The notes beneath the pieces were generated by a model. The model saw only the letters and a list, made by a program, of their open reading frames with translations. It did not search any database and was not told the origin of the DNA. The position numbers and the translations under genes are program-made. A stretch of 64,000 nt of DNA, taken from Mesorhizobium sp. 65-26. GTDB lineage: Bacteria > Pseudomonadota > Alphaproteobacteria > Rhizobiales > Rhizobiaceae. Shown here piece by piece: positions 55,643 to 64,000 of this stretch; positions within the stretch are counted from its first letter, which is position 1; each line of letters starts with the position of its first letter. Where the stretch lies: NCBI GenBank assembly GCA_001899205.1, contig MKVL01000038.1, forward strand, positions 187,938 to 251,937, given 5' to 3'.

Positions 55643-56254
55643 TCACAGGCGAAACACCCGCACTTCGTTGCCGCGCTCCAGCGACTTGTTGGCCATGAAC
55701 ATCTCGGCCTTCGACGTCTCGGCTTCCCGTACCGCCAGGACGCGCAGCATCGCCGCGAGCCGGCCAAGCGCGATGGCCTTGTTGCGATGCTGCGAGCGCT
55801 CGTTGCGCGCCGTCACCACGATGCCGGTCGGCAGGTGGGTTGCCCGCACCGCGCTGTCGGTGGTGTTCTGATGTTGCCCGCCGGGCCCGCCCGCGCGCAG
55901 CGTCTCGAACCGCACGTCGGCGGCATCGAGCGATGTCGCCGCCGGCGCCGTCAGATCCACCTCGCTGACGCCGACGAACCAGTTCTGGCGCTTGTGGCCA
56001 CGCCGGACCGGGCTCTTGAAGACGAATTTGATGGTTCCGCAATACTGTCGCGCCAGCGCCGCGGCCCCTTGCCCCTCGATGCTGAGCACCGCCGATTTCG
56101 CGCCATGCCTGTCCGGCGCGTGGCCGAGGGCGGCTTCGACGGAGCAGCCCTCGCGACGGCCATGCGCCTCGATGATCCCGACGAGCGCCATCAACGCGAT
56201 GCGGCATTCGGCCGGTCCGTTGCCGGAGGTGAGGAGGAGATCAACCGTGCTCAC
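55643..56254 (-). CDS. prfH: PrfH, peptide-chain-release-factor-like protein
   Basis: 203 residues. The class-1 release-factor motif GGQ is at [20 protein letters not shown]. It lacks the codon-reading domains of RF1/RF2. PrfH releases peptides from ribosomes stalled by damage at the decoding centre. GTG 56254 has GGGGAGG 5 bp upstream. It overlaps the end of rtcB by 14 bp, so the two are translated together, the known RtcB2-PrfH arrangement. Confidence 0.92.
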   Translation of the reverse strand: MSTVDLLLTSGNGPAECRIALMALVGIIEAHGRREGCSVEAALGHAPDRHGAKSAVLSIEGQGAAALARQYCGTIKFVFKSPVRRGHKRQNWFVGVSEVDLTAPAATSLDAADVRFETLRAGGPGGQHQNTTDSAVRATHLPTGIVVTARNERSQHRNKAIALGRLAAMLRVLAVREAETSKAEMFMANKSLERGNEVRVFRL

Positions 56255-57473
56255 GGCCACCTCCCCTTTCACGCCTTTCACGCCGTTCCCGCCCCGGCTT
56301 GCCACGCGTGCGGTCGGGCGGACCTTCGATCGCCTTCTTGTAGGTGACCAGCGGCTTCATCGCCGCCAAAGTCTCGACGAGGCCAATGTCAGCAAGGTCG
56401 CGGACCACCTGACCGGCATCCTTGTAGGCGCTGGCGGCCTCCTCGATGACAAGATTACGATCGTCGCAGATCAGTTGCCCGCCCCACGCGTTGCGCAGCA
56501 GCGCATCGCGCTCCGACCTGTTGCGGCCGGCGCGGCCATGCATGGTCGCCCGGTCATATTTGCGGCCGGCGCCATGCGAGATGCCGCCCAGCATGGCGTC
56601 CGTTTCAGGAAGCGCGCGCACCAGATAGCTAAGGCTTGCGCGGGAGCCGGCGATCGGTGCGATGTCCCCCGTCCTGACGGCGGCGCATCCCTTGTGGTGG
56701 ACGAACCCATCGTTCCGCGCGCGGACGAGGTTGTGCGGCACGTCGGTCACCAGCCTTGCCTCGCAACGCAGCGCCGCGGCCGCGCGCTCGGCGATCAGCC
56801 GGCGGTTGAGCGATGCCCAGGCGACGCAGGCATCGTGCCAGCCGAGCCATTCCTTTCCGGCGGCCGATTCCGGGTCAAGCCCGGTGGTGACGGCGCCCGG
56901 CAGGTCAAGCACCTGCCCGAAGACCCGCGCGCCAAGACCGCGCGAGCCGGAATGCACCAGCAGGTAGAGACCCTGGCGATCGATGGCCTGCGGCGCGCAG
57001 GCGTCGATAACGTGATCTACGGCCTGCAACTCGCAAAAGTGGTTGCCGCCGCCAATCGTGCCCAAAGCCTGCGGAAACAGGTCCGTCGGCAGGCCAGCCG
57101 CCGCAAGCGCGGCAACCGGGTCGAAGACATGCTGCGCCTCGATTTCGCGCAGGCGCTCGACCGCCTTGTCGAGCCGCAGCTTGCGCGGTGGCATGTCGAG
57201 CGCGAACAGCGACATGCCGCAACCGATATCGTTGCCGATGAGCTGCGGGTACAGCCGTTCCGAAAGCACGGCAATGCCGGTTGGGCCGTATTTGCCCGGA
57301 TGCAGGTCCGGAAAGGCTGCCACGGCGGTTACGCCCGGAAGACCAGCGACGGTCCTCAACTGCTCGAGCGCCGCGCCCTCGATCCAGCTATGCGACGAAT
57401 AGCAATGCATGATCCGCGCCGCCTCGGCGACGCAAGGTGAAGGGGAGCCGATGCCCCCCGATTGTTTGCCCAT
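56241..57473 (-). CDS. rtcB: RtcB-family RNA ligase (RtcB2-type)
   Basis: 410 residues, within the usual bacterial range. Conserved motifs: [13 protein letters not shown] (metal site), GNDIGCGM with the Mn2+-binding Cys, [17 protein letters not shown] and SHGAGRK with the guanylylated His. It joins RNA 3'-phosphate to 5'-hydroxyl ends. Operon with prfH fits the proposal that RtcB2 re-seals nicked 16S rRNA after PrfH rescue. The C-terminus ends in a basic Arg/Gly run. Start ATG 57473. Confidence 0.94.
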   Translation of the reverse strand: MGKQSGGIGSPSPCVAEAARIMHCYSSHSWIEGAALEQLRTVAGLPGVTAVAAFPDLHPGKYGPTGIAVLSERLYPQLIGNDIGCGMSLFALDMPPRKLRLDKAVERLREIEAQHVFDPVAALAAAGLPTDLFPQALGTIGGGNHFCELQAVDHVIDACAPQAIDRQGLYLLVHSGSRGLGARVFGQVLDLPGAVTTGLDPESAAGKEWLGWHDACVAWASLNRRLIAERAAAALRCEARLVTDVPHNLVRARNDGFVHHKGCAAVRTGDIAPIAGSRASLSYLVRALPETDAMLGGISHGAGRKYDRATMHGRAGRNRSERDALLRNAWGGQLICDDRNLVIEEAASAYKDAGQVVRDLADIGLVETLAAMKPLVTYKKAIEGPPDRTRGKPGRERRERRERGGGREHG

Positions 57474-57503
57474 GATGGAACACTTCTGGATAGGATCAGG
57501 TAT

Positions 57504-57523
57504 CCGACACCGTCAGGCGTCGG
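57504..57523 (-). promoter_or_regulatory. Hairpin just upstream of rtcB
   Basis: CCGACACC (57504-57511) and GGCGTCGG (57516-57523) form an 8-bp stem with one G-T pair and a GTCA loop, 31 bp before the rtcB start. It may regulate translation or end transcription of the low-GC ORF upstream. No T-run. Confidence 0.45.
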
Positions 57524-57554
57524 CCGACCGGCGGCAACCAGCGAGAAACGCTGC

Positions 57555-58008
57555 TTACGCCGAAACCCCAAAGGGGCGCGCGGTGAAGATGCTGGTCATC
57601 TTTCGCTCCCTATCCAGAACAACAAGGCGGCCCTCGTAGAGGAATCGCGTGCCGAAAGCAAGCTTGGCGCCGCCGCTAGGTTGATCGCCCTTGGCCGTTC
57701 CATAGAATGTGAAGTTCTGCATCGAATATGCCGGCGAATTCAGGAAACAAGCCATCCCGCGTTTCTGTAAGTTCGGCCCCACCGATGCCGTGGGCAACAG
57801 CACTTTCAAGATCAATCTGCGCTCCCCACAAAAACCAAAGAAGTCGATAGTTGGCTTCGTGGTCACCACCGAGACTTAGGGTTTTTAAAAGGGCAGTGAA
57901 CCGCGTTGCTGCCTGAGGATCGAATTCGCGCTGACGGAGCTTCGCGAAGAAGCCACTGCCAGACATGAATTCACGTTCCAGATTCTCAAGGTTTTCAACG
58001 GCCGTCAT
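57555..58008 (-). pseudogene. Low-GC ORF pair, possibly one frameshifted gene
   Basis: Two overlapping minus-strand frames with coding-like composition. Frame A (58008-57676, 110 residues) starts TAVENLENLEREFMSGS and stays open through FLWGAQIDLESAVAHGIGG, but its last ~20 residues look less coherent. Frame B, from 57722 to 57555, reads MQNFTFYGTAKGDQPSGG and ends RKMTSIFTARPFGVSA, which looks like a genuine C-terminus. A +1 frameshift around 57700-57760 would join them. Codon choice is AT-rich (TTG, AAA, AGT), unlike neighbours, suggesting transfer. It lies just upstream of rtcB-prfH. Function unknown; two separate small genes are an alternative. Confidence 0.45.
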
Positions 58009-58120
58009 GCTGGAACCAGTGTGAAAGCTATGGCCGACGACTGCAACGGGGCATCCGCCAAATTTTCAAAACCAAGACGCCGCAGTCTTCCTACGCTTTG
58101 TTGCACCGGCGGGCATAGCT

Positions 58121-59248
58121 GTGGCAGAAGCGGGCCGAGCCGCCGGAGACGTTCCGCCATTGAAATCCCCCCGCGACAAGCGCCGCGACAGCCGCCCGCA
58201 TCGACCCGCCAGGGACGACGGCCAAAAGCCGCGTCCGCGCGACGATCGTGACGACACGCGGACGCGACCGTCCCCCCGCCATGAGACCGCGGCCGCCGAC
58301 CGCGTGGTTGCCACGCCGGCGCCACCGCGCGTCCTGGCGCGTCGCGAGGGCGCCCTGCCCGCCGAGCGCCTGCCGCTGATCCTGGAAGTCGCCCCCAACG
58401 CCGATTATGCGTTGCTCGACAGCGGCTCCGGCCAGAAGCTCGAGCAATACGGCCCCTATCGCATCGTGCGCCCCGAAGGCCAGGCGATCTGGCAGAAGGC
58501 GCTGCCCGCGAAGGACTGGGACCGCGCCGACGCCATCTTCACCGGCGACACGGACGAGGAAGGCATCGGCCGCTGGCGTTTCCCGAGGACGCCGCTCGGC
58601 GAGACCTGGCCGATGAAGCATGACGGCATCGACTATCTCGGCCGCTTCACTTCGTTCCGGCATGTCGGCGTCTTTCCCGAGCAAGCCTCGCACTGGGATC
58701 ACATGGCCGGGCTGATCACGGCCGCCAGACGTCCGGTCAAGGTGCTGAACCTGTTCGGCTATACCGGGCTTGCCTCGCTGGTTGCCGCCCGCGCGGGCGC
58801 CGAGGTCACCCATGTCGACGCCTCGAAGAAGGCAATCGGCTGGGCGCGCGAGAACCAGGAGATGGCCGGCCTCACCGGCAAGCCGATCCGCTGGATCGTC
58901 GAGGACGCGATGAAATTCGCCGAGCGCGAGGAACGGCGCGGCAGCCGCTACGACATCGTCCTGTTCGACCCGCCCGCCTATGGACGCGGACCGAAGGGCG
59001 AGGTCTGGCAATTGTTCGAGGACTTGCCCGCCCTGACCGACCTATGCCGCTCGATCCTGACGCCGAAGCCGCTCGCCGTGGTGCTGACCGCCTATTCGAT
59101 CCGCTCTTCCTTCTTCGCCGTCCACGCCCTGATGCGCGACACCTTTGCCGGCATGGGCGGCACGGTGGAGTCCGGCGAACTGATCATCCGCGAGCAGTCG
59201 GCCGGCCGGGCACTGTCGACCTCGCTGTTCTCGCGCTGGGTGGCCTGA
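58121..59248 (+). CDS. RlmI-type class I rRNA methyltransferase
   Basis: 375 residues. A ~70-residue basic, disordered N-terminus (RDKRRDSRPHRPARDD) precedes the catalytic domain: VKVLNLFGYTGLASLVAARA is the SAM site and VLFDPPAYGRG the NPP-like motif around residue 285. It methylates a base, probably 23S rRNA cytosine C5 by family resemblance. GTG 58121 start. Followed by a second methyltransferase gene (ATG 59250, 1 bp after the stop). Confidence 0.87.
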   Translation: MAEAGRAAGDVPPLKSPRDKRRDSRPHRPARDDGQKPRPRDDRDDTRTRPSPRHETAAADRVVATPAPPRVLARREGALPAERLPLILEVAPNADYALLDSGSGQKLEQYGPYRIVRPEGQAIWQKALPAKDWDRADAIFTGDTDEEGIGRWRFPRTPLGETWPMKHDGIDYLGRFTSFRHVGVFPEQASHWDHMAGLITAARRPVKVLNLFGYTGLASLVAARAGAEVTHVDASKKAIGWARENQEMAGLTGKPIRWIVEDAMKFAEREERRGSRYDIVLFDPPAYGRGPKGEVWQLFEDLPALTDLCRSILTPKPLAVVLTAYSIRSSFFAVHALMRDTFAGMGGTVESGELIIREQSAGRALSTSLFSRWVA

Positions 59249-59249
59249 G

Positions 59250-60101
59250 ATGAACGGACACGACAATCCTCGCATCGTCGGCCAGGTGAAGGAGGTCACA
59301 AGCCTCGCCAATCCGCTGATCAAGGACATCAAGGCGCTGTCGTTGAAGAAATTCCGCGACCAGCAGAATGCCTTCATGGCCGAGGGGCTCAAGCTGATCA
59401 TCGACGCCCTCGACCTCGGCTGGTCGATCCGCACGCTCGTCTTCGCCAAGGCGGGGCGCGGCAATCCGGCGGTGGAAAAGGTTGCCGCCCGAACCGTTGC
59501 GGCCGGCGGCACCGTGCTCGAGGTTTCCGAGAAGGTGCTGGTGGCGATCACGCGCCGCGACAATCCGCAGATGGTGGTCGGCGTCTTCACCCAGCAATTC
59601 CTCCCGCTGAAGGAGCTGCGCCCCGGCAATGGCGACGTCTGGGTGGCGCTCGACCGGGTTCGCGACCCCGGCAACCTCGGCACCATCATCCGCACCGTCG
59701 ACGCTGTCGGCGCGCGCGGCATCATCCTGGTCGGGGAAACCACCGATCCGTTCTCGGTCGAGACGGTGCGGGCGACGATGGGCTCGATCTTCGCCGTGCC
59801 GGTGGCCAAGGCCACCCAGGACGCCTTCCTCGCCTGGCGCAACGGCTTTCCCGGATTGGTCGTCGGCACGCATCTCAAGGGCGCTGTCGACTACCGGACG
59901 GTCGATTTCTCGCGCGGCCCCGTGCTTCTGATGATGGGCAACGAGCAGCAGGGCCTGCCCGACGCGCTGGCCGAGAGCTGCGACCGGCTGCTCAGGATCC
60001 CGCAGGCCGGCCGCGCCGATTCGCTCAACCTAGCGGTCGCCACGGGCGTGATGCTGTTCGAGATCCGGCGCGGCGCGCTGAAACTGGACCCCGCATCATG
60101 A
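59250..60101 (+). CDS. SpoU/TrmH-family RNA 2'-O-methyltransferase
   Basis: 283 residues. N-terminal substrate-binding region, then the knotted SPOUT domain with WVALDRVRDPGNLGTIIRTV (motif 1), GARGIILVGETTDPF and RIPQAGRADSLNLAVATGVM (motif 3). It adds a ribose methyl to rRNA or tRNA. It is coupled to the previous gene and lies 16 bp before lspA. Confidence 0.92.
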   Translation: MNGHDNPRIVGQVKEVTSLANPLIKDIKALSLKKFRDQQNAFMAEGLKLIIDALDLGWSIRTLVFAKAGRGNPAVEKVAARTVAAGGTVLEVSEKVLVAITRRDNPQMVVGVFTQQFLPLKELRPGNGDVWVALDRVRDPGNLGTIIRTVDAVGARGIILVGETTDPFSVETVRATMGSIFAVPVAKATQDAFLAWRNGFPGLVVGTHLKGAVDYRTVDFSRGPVLLMMGNEQQGLPDALAESCDRLLRIPQAGRADSLNLAVATGVMLFEIRRGALKLDPAS

Positions 60102-60117
60102 TGGAGGCAGCCAAGCC

Positions 60118-60603
60118 GTGAGATCCTGGTATCCCTACGTCCTGCTCGCCGTGGTGGCGATCGCGCTCGACCAGTGGATCAAACATCTGGTCGAGACCGG
60201 CCTCGCCTTTCAGGAACGGGTCGACCTGGTGCCTTTCCTGGCGCTGTTCCGGACCTACAACACCGGCATCGCCTTTTCGATGTTCTCGTCCTTCGGCGAC
60301 ACCGGCCTGATCGTCATCTCGGTGGCGGTGATCGCCTTCGTCCTGTTCCTGGCGACGCGTACCGGGGCCGGACAAGTCCTGACCCGGGTGGGCTTTGCGC
60401 TCATCATAGGCGGCGCACTGGGCAACCTGATCGATCGCGCCACCTACGGCCATGTCATCGACTACATCCTGTTTCATACGCCCGTCTGGTCCTTTGCCGT
60501 ATTCAATCTCGCCGACGCCTTCATTTCCGTGGGCGCGGCGCTGGTCGTCTTCGACGAACTGATCGGCTGGCGGCGGGCGCCGAAGCCGACCCGGAACCAT
60601 TGA
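60118..60603 (+). CDS. lspA: Lipoprotein signal peptidase II
   Basis: 161 residues, four membrane spans. The two catalytic Asp lie in NLIDRATYGHVIDYI and VFNLADAFIS. It cleaves lipoprotein signal peptides. GTG 60118 start. Confidence 0.96.
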   Translation: MRSWYPYVLLAVVAIALDQWIKHLVETGLAFQERVDLVPFLALFRTYNTGIAFSMFSSFGDTGLIVISVAVIAFVLFLATRTGAGQVLTRVGFALIIGGALGNLIDRATYGHVIDYILFHTPVWSFAVFNLADAFISVGAALVVFDELIGWRRAPKPTRNH

Positions 60604-60653
60604 CCAGTCGCCTGGCGGACCGCACAGTCCGCAGCTTCAACCGAGGAGAAACA

Positions 60654-61643
60654 ATGTCCGAGACCTTCAAAGCCATCCTGGTTTCCCGCGATGAGGAAAA
60701 GAAGCAGTCGGTGGCGGTCGTCGACATGACCGAAGCCGACCTCATGGACGGCGACGTCACCGTCGAGGTCGAGGCGACGACGGTGAACTACAAGGATGGG
60801 CTCGCCATTACCGGCAAGGCGCCCGTGGTGCGCCGCTGGCCACTGGTCCCTGGCATCGACCTTGCCGGCACGGTGACCTCCTCCACCCACCCCGACTGGC
60901 GCAAGGGCGACAAGGTGATCCTCAATGGCTGGGGTGTCGGCGAGACGCATTTCGGCGCCTATGCCAAGCGCGCCCGGCTCAAGGGCGACTGGCTGGTACC
61001 GCTCCCGGAAAGGATGAGCGCGCACCAGGCGATGGCCATCGGAACCGCAGGCTACACAGCCATGCTTTGCGTCATGGCGCTGGAGCGGCATGGCATCGTG
61101 CCCGACCGCGGCCCGGTCGTGGTCACGGGCGCCGCCGGCGGCGTCGGCTCTGTCGCCGTCTCGATCCTTTCAACGCTCGGCTATCATGTCATTGCCTCGA
61201 CAGGGCGCCCCGCCGAGAGCGCCTTCCTGACCGAGCTCGGCGCCGCCGAGATCATCGCCCGCGAAGAGCTGACGCAGCCGGCTAAGCCGCTGGGCAAGGA
61301 GCGCTGGGCCGGCGGCGTCGATGCCGTCGGCAGCCACACGCTGGCCAATGTCCTTTCCATGACGTCCTATGGCGGCGCGGTCGCCGCTTGCGGGCTGGCC
61401 GGCGGCATGGACCTGCCGTCCAGCGTCGCGCCCTTCATCCTGCGCGGCGTCTCGCTGCTCGGCGTCGATTCGGTCATGGCGCCGAAGGCGCTGCGCCTGG
61501 AGGCCTGGCGCCGCCTGGCCACCGAACTGGACCATGAGAAGCTGGCCAGCCTGTCGACCACCATCGGTTTCGACGGCATTCTCGCCGCCGCGCGCGACAT
61601 CGTCGAGGGCAAGATCCGCGGCCGCGTCGTCGCCGACATGTAG
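60654..61643 (+). CDS. acuI: Acryloyl-CoA reductase AcuI/YhdH-type
   Basis: 329 residues, MDR family. The N-terminal catalytic domain (TVNYKDGLAITGKAPVVRRW, LVPGIDLAGTV) is followed by the nucleotide-binding TGAAGGVGSVAVSIL. It reduces acryloyl-CoA with NADPH, protecting from acrylate formed during DMSP or propionate metabolism. ATG 60654 has GAGGAGAAACA upstream. The region 61644-61847 downstream holds no gene that I can support. Confidence 0.93.
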   Translation: MSETFKAILVSRDEEKKQSVAVVDMTEADLMDGDVTVEVEATTVNYKDGLAITGKAPVVRRWPLVPGIDLAGTVTSSTHPDWRKGDKVILNGWGVGETHFGAYAKRARLKGDWLVPLPERMSAHQAMAIGTAGYTAMLCVMALERHGIVPDRGPVVVTGAAGGVGSVAVSILSTLGYHVIASTGRPAESAFLTELGAAEIIAREELTQPAKPLGKERWAGGVDAVGSHTLANVLSMTSYGGAVAACGLAGGMDLPSSVAPFILRGVSLLGVDSVMAPKALRLEAWRRLATELDHEKLASLSTTIGFDGILAAARDIVEGKIRGRVVADM

Positions 61644-61847
61644 GGCATTCCGCCGCCGGGCGATGTCCGGCGAGCGTCGCCGAGACGCGGCATGAGATGG
61701 ACGGAGCGGGATTGCCTGCTCCGTTTCAGTGCCTCTTGCTTTGGCGTCGCGCACAGGCCCCCGATCGAGGGTCGGCTGTCCAGCGGAATCCGCGTGACCG
61801 CTAAAATTCGAACGATCCGCCGCAGTCTTCCATAATTTCTGTCTGGC

Positions 61848-64000
61848 ATGGATTTCCGCATGATCGTGGAATCCCGCCTCGCAGAGGAACAGCGCAGCGA
61901 AAACGTCGACGGACAGGTTGCGCGAGCGCCGAGGCGGCAGGTCGCGCCGCCGCCGCTGGTGCCTGATATGCCACCGGCCGGCAATCGGGAAGGCCTGTCC
62001 TTCCTGACCATCGTCGCCATCGCGGTACTGGCCGGAATGGCGCATCTGACGGGCGCGCCGATCTTCATCACGGTCGGCCTGCTGGCCACCGGCATAGCCG
62101 GTCTTTTCATGCATCTGCGCTCCCGGCGCGCCGAACGCCGCGCGGCGGCCCTGCTCGACGAGACCACGGCCCGCAATCGCGCGGAGATCGAGACGCTCGC
62201 CGACCGCATGTGGGAGATGCAGGAGAGCGAGGAGCGCTTCCACGGCCTGATCGACGCCCTCGGCGACCTCGTCGTGCACCGCGACCGCGACGGCCACATC
62301 GTCTACGCCAACAAGGTGTTCGCTGATCTTGTCGAGACCGACCAGCGCGACCTGGCGGGCAAGACCCTTGCCGAGCTCGGCATCGATGTCGGCGTCGTTC
62401 CGGATGCCGCATTCTCTGATCACGAATGCCTGAGCTCTACCGACGTCGCCATCCGCGCCAAGGGAAGTCCGCGCTGGTTCTCCTGGATCGAGCTGTCCGT
62501 GCGCGACAGCGAGAGCGGCACCGTCTCGCACCGGGCGATCGCCCGAGACATCACCGCGCGCAAGCGCGCGGAGGCCTCGCTGATCACGGCTCGTGAGCGC
62601 GCCGAATACGCCAGCCAGGCCAAATCGCGTTTCCTTGCCACGGTGAGCCACGAGATCCGCACGCCGATGAATGGCATCATGGGCATGGCCCGGCTTCTCG
62701 CCGACACCAGCCTTTCGCCCGAGCAGCAGACCTATGTCGGCGCCATCTCGACATCGGCAAGCGCCCTTCTCGCCCTTATCGAGGACCTGCTCGACTATTC
62801 CAAGATCGAGGCGGGACGCTTCGATCCGGAGCCGCAGCCCATGTCGGTACGCGAGATCGCCGACAACATCATCGAACTGCTGGCCGCTCGCGCCTTCGGC
62901 AAGGACATCGGCCTTGCCTGCCATGTCGAACCCGACGTGCCACAGATGATCACGGCCGATCCGGGCAGGGTCAGGCAGGTGCTGCTCAACCTGATCGGCA
63001 ACGCCATCAAGTTCACCGACACCGGTGGCGTCTCGCTCAGCATCGCGCGCGCCAGGACGGAGAGCACGGACCGCATCTGCTTCACCATCGCCGACACCGG
63101 GCCGGGCCTGCGCGAGGAGGACCTGGAGCGCATTTTCGAGGATTTCGAGCAGGCGGACGGCACGTCGACGCGCACCCATGGCGGCGCCGGGCTGGGGCTC
63201 GCCATTTCACGCCGCCTCGTGGTGGCGATGGGCGGCACCATTTCGGTGTCGAGCCGGCTCGGCCAAGGCTCCGAATTCGTCTTCGAAATCCCCGCCGTGG
63301 CGGCTACCGAGCCACCGCAAGGCCGCCTCGACATACTGTCCGGCCGGCGCGCGGTCATCGTTTCGAAGAACGCGGTCGAGGCCGACGCGATCGCCCGCAC
63401 CATCCGCGCCCATGGCGGCGTGGCGGAGCTGGCGGCGACCGCCGCGCAGGCCATTCCGCTGGCGGCTCGCTGCGATGTTCTGCTGGTCGACGCCGCGATG
63501 GAGGAAAGCGATGGAAGGCTGCTCAAGCGCCTGCGTCACAACGGCTTCGCCGATTGCGAGGCCATCACGCTGATCGCGCCGACGGATCGCGGCATGCTGG
63601 GCGAATTCCGCGCCAACGGCTATGCGACCTTCCTTGCGCGCCCTGTGCGCGGCGCGACCCTGCTGCGCGTCCTGCTCAGCCAGGCGACGACGCTTGCCCA
63701 GCCGCATGTCGAGAAACGCGGGACGCCCTCGCCGCGTGCCGGCAACGGCCGGCGGCAGGGCCTGTCCGTGCTGATCGCCGAGGACAACGACATCAACGCC
63801 ATGCTGGCCCGCGCCACGCTGGTGAAGGCCGGACATAGGGTGAAAGTGGTCGGCAACGGCAAGGCGGCGGTCGAGGCGGTGACCGGCGCCGGCCAGAAAC
63901 AGCGCTTCGACGTGGTGCTGATGGACCTGCACATGCCGGTCATGGACGGGCTGGATGCCATCGCGGCCATTCGTCGCCATGAAGAGGAAACGGCCGTGCC
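61848..64000 (+). CDS. Hybrid sensor histidine kinase, truncated by window end
   Basis: At least 717 residues; the stop lies beyond the window. The N-terminus is cytosolic, with two membrane spans at about residues 51-65 and 71-89, a PAS domain at ~130-240, HisKA with [10 protein letters not shown] (His268), and HATPase ([13 protein letters not shown], then [10 protein letters not shown]). Then comes a degenerate receiver (~500-620: VIVSKN in place of the acidic pocket, and LARP lacking the conserved Lys), then a good receiver [14 protein letters not shown] with phospho-acceptor [12 protein letters not shown]. Likely followed by an Hpt domain downstream. Signal unknown. Confidence 0.92.
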   Translation, partial: MDFRMIVESRLAEEQRSENVDGQVARAPRRQVAPPPLVPDMPPAGNREGLSFLTIVAIAVLAGMAHLTGAPIFITVGLLATGIAGLFMHLRSRRAERRAAALLDETTARNRAEIETLADRMWEMQESEERFHGLIDALGDLVVHRDRDGHIVYANKVFADLVETDQRDLAGKTLAELGIDVGVVPDAAFSDHECLSSTDVAIRAKGSPRWFSWIELSVRDSESGTVSHRAIARDITARKRAEASLITARERAEYASQAKSRFLATVSHEIRTPMNGIMGMARLLADTSLSPEQQTYVGAISTSASALLALIEDLLDYSKIEAGRFDPEPQPMSVREIADNIIELLAARAFGKDIGLACHVEPDVPQMITADPGRVRQVLLNLIGNAIKFTDTGGVSLSIARARTESTDRICFTIADTGPGLREEDLERIFEDFEQADGTSTRTHGGAGLGLAISRRLVVAMGGTISVSSRLGQGSEFVFEIPAVAATEPPQGRLDILSGRRAVIVSKNAVEADAIARTIRAHGGVAELAATAAQAIPLAARCDVLLVDAAMEESDGRLLKRLRHNGFADCEAITLIAPTDRGMLGEFRANGYATFLARPVRGATLLRVLLSQATTLAQPHVEKRGTPSPRAGNGRRQGLSVLIAEDNDINAMLARATLVKAGHRVKVVGNGKAAVEAVTGAGQKQRFDVVLMDLHMPVMDGLDAIAAIRRHEEETAV

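Overview
The window is GC-rich DNA from a Rhizobiales alphaproteobacterium, most likely Mesorhizobium or a close relative in the Phyllobacteriaceae. The main evidence is the order lptC-lptA-lptB-rpoN-hpf-ptsN, an hsp20-DUF1150 pair behind a rhizobial RpoH-type promoter, sppA-ihfB-lapA, and a RIME-like intergenic element. The species assignment is inference from gene content; no search was run.

Layout. 0.3-2.7 kb: tRNA-Ser(GGA), a displaced 372-bp copy of the 3' end of a lacI-type gene, an AT-richer orphan secreted protein, and the intact lacI-type regulator. 2.8-6.1 kb: a nucleoside-salvage operon (nucleoside hydrolase, Tat-exported family-5 binding protein, nucleoside deoxyribosyltransferase) divergent from the regulator across a perfect LacI-family operator. 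6.2-12 kb: a TetR regulator with two tandem operators facing a choline/betaine-type ABC importer (binding protein, ATPase, double-length permease) that ends in a second, divergent nucleoside hydrolase. 12-15.8 kb: an atypical SDR, a Cys-nucleophile hydrolase, a divergent LysR regulator, and a family-2 glycosyltransferase. 16.3-24.7 kb: a complete kdp potassium-uptake operon, kdpFABCDE, with two extra small membrane-protein genes. 24.7-33.5 kb: an IalB-like protein and a giant, about 2,745-residue, glycine-rich autotransporter. 34-46 kb: mostly housekeeping and stress genes (Nudix, GNAT, nth, methyltransferase, Ada-like repair protein, ribokinase, amidase, YbaK-like, LysE, a third nucleoside hydrolase, hsp20). 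45.6-53.9 kb: the ptsN/hpf/rpoN/lpt block and sppA-ihfB-lapA-ocd. 54-58 kb: EVE and glyoxalase proteins with a WYL regulator, then an rtcB-prfH RNA-repair and ribosome-rescue operon next to a low-GC, possibly frameshifted ORF. 58-64 kb: two RNA methyltransferases, lspA, acuI and the 5' part of a hybrid histidine kinase that runs off the window.

How the genes work together. Three nucleoside hydrolases, a deoxyribosyltransferase and a ribokinase give the window a clear theme of nucleoside and ribose salvage, with two hydrolases sitting in transport operons that have their own repressors. Kdp provides high-affinity K+ uptake, and the adjacent region encodes surface and virulence-like proteins. 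The lpt-rpoN-ptsN block couples lipopolysaccharide export, sigma-54 and the nitrogen PTS.

Best candidates for new biology: (1) a heat-regulated leader in front of hsp20, pairing an RpoH promoter with a ROSE-type thermometer; (2) the rtcB-prfH operon with its low-GC neighbour; (3) two small ORFs inside the kdp operon; (4) the betaine-type importer joined to a nucleoside hydrolase; (5) the lacI 3'-end duplication flanking an orphan secreted gene.
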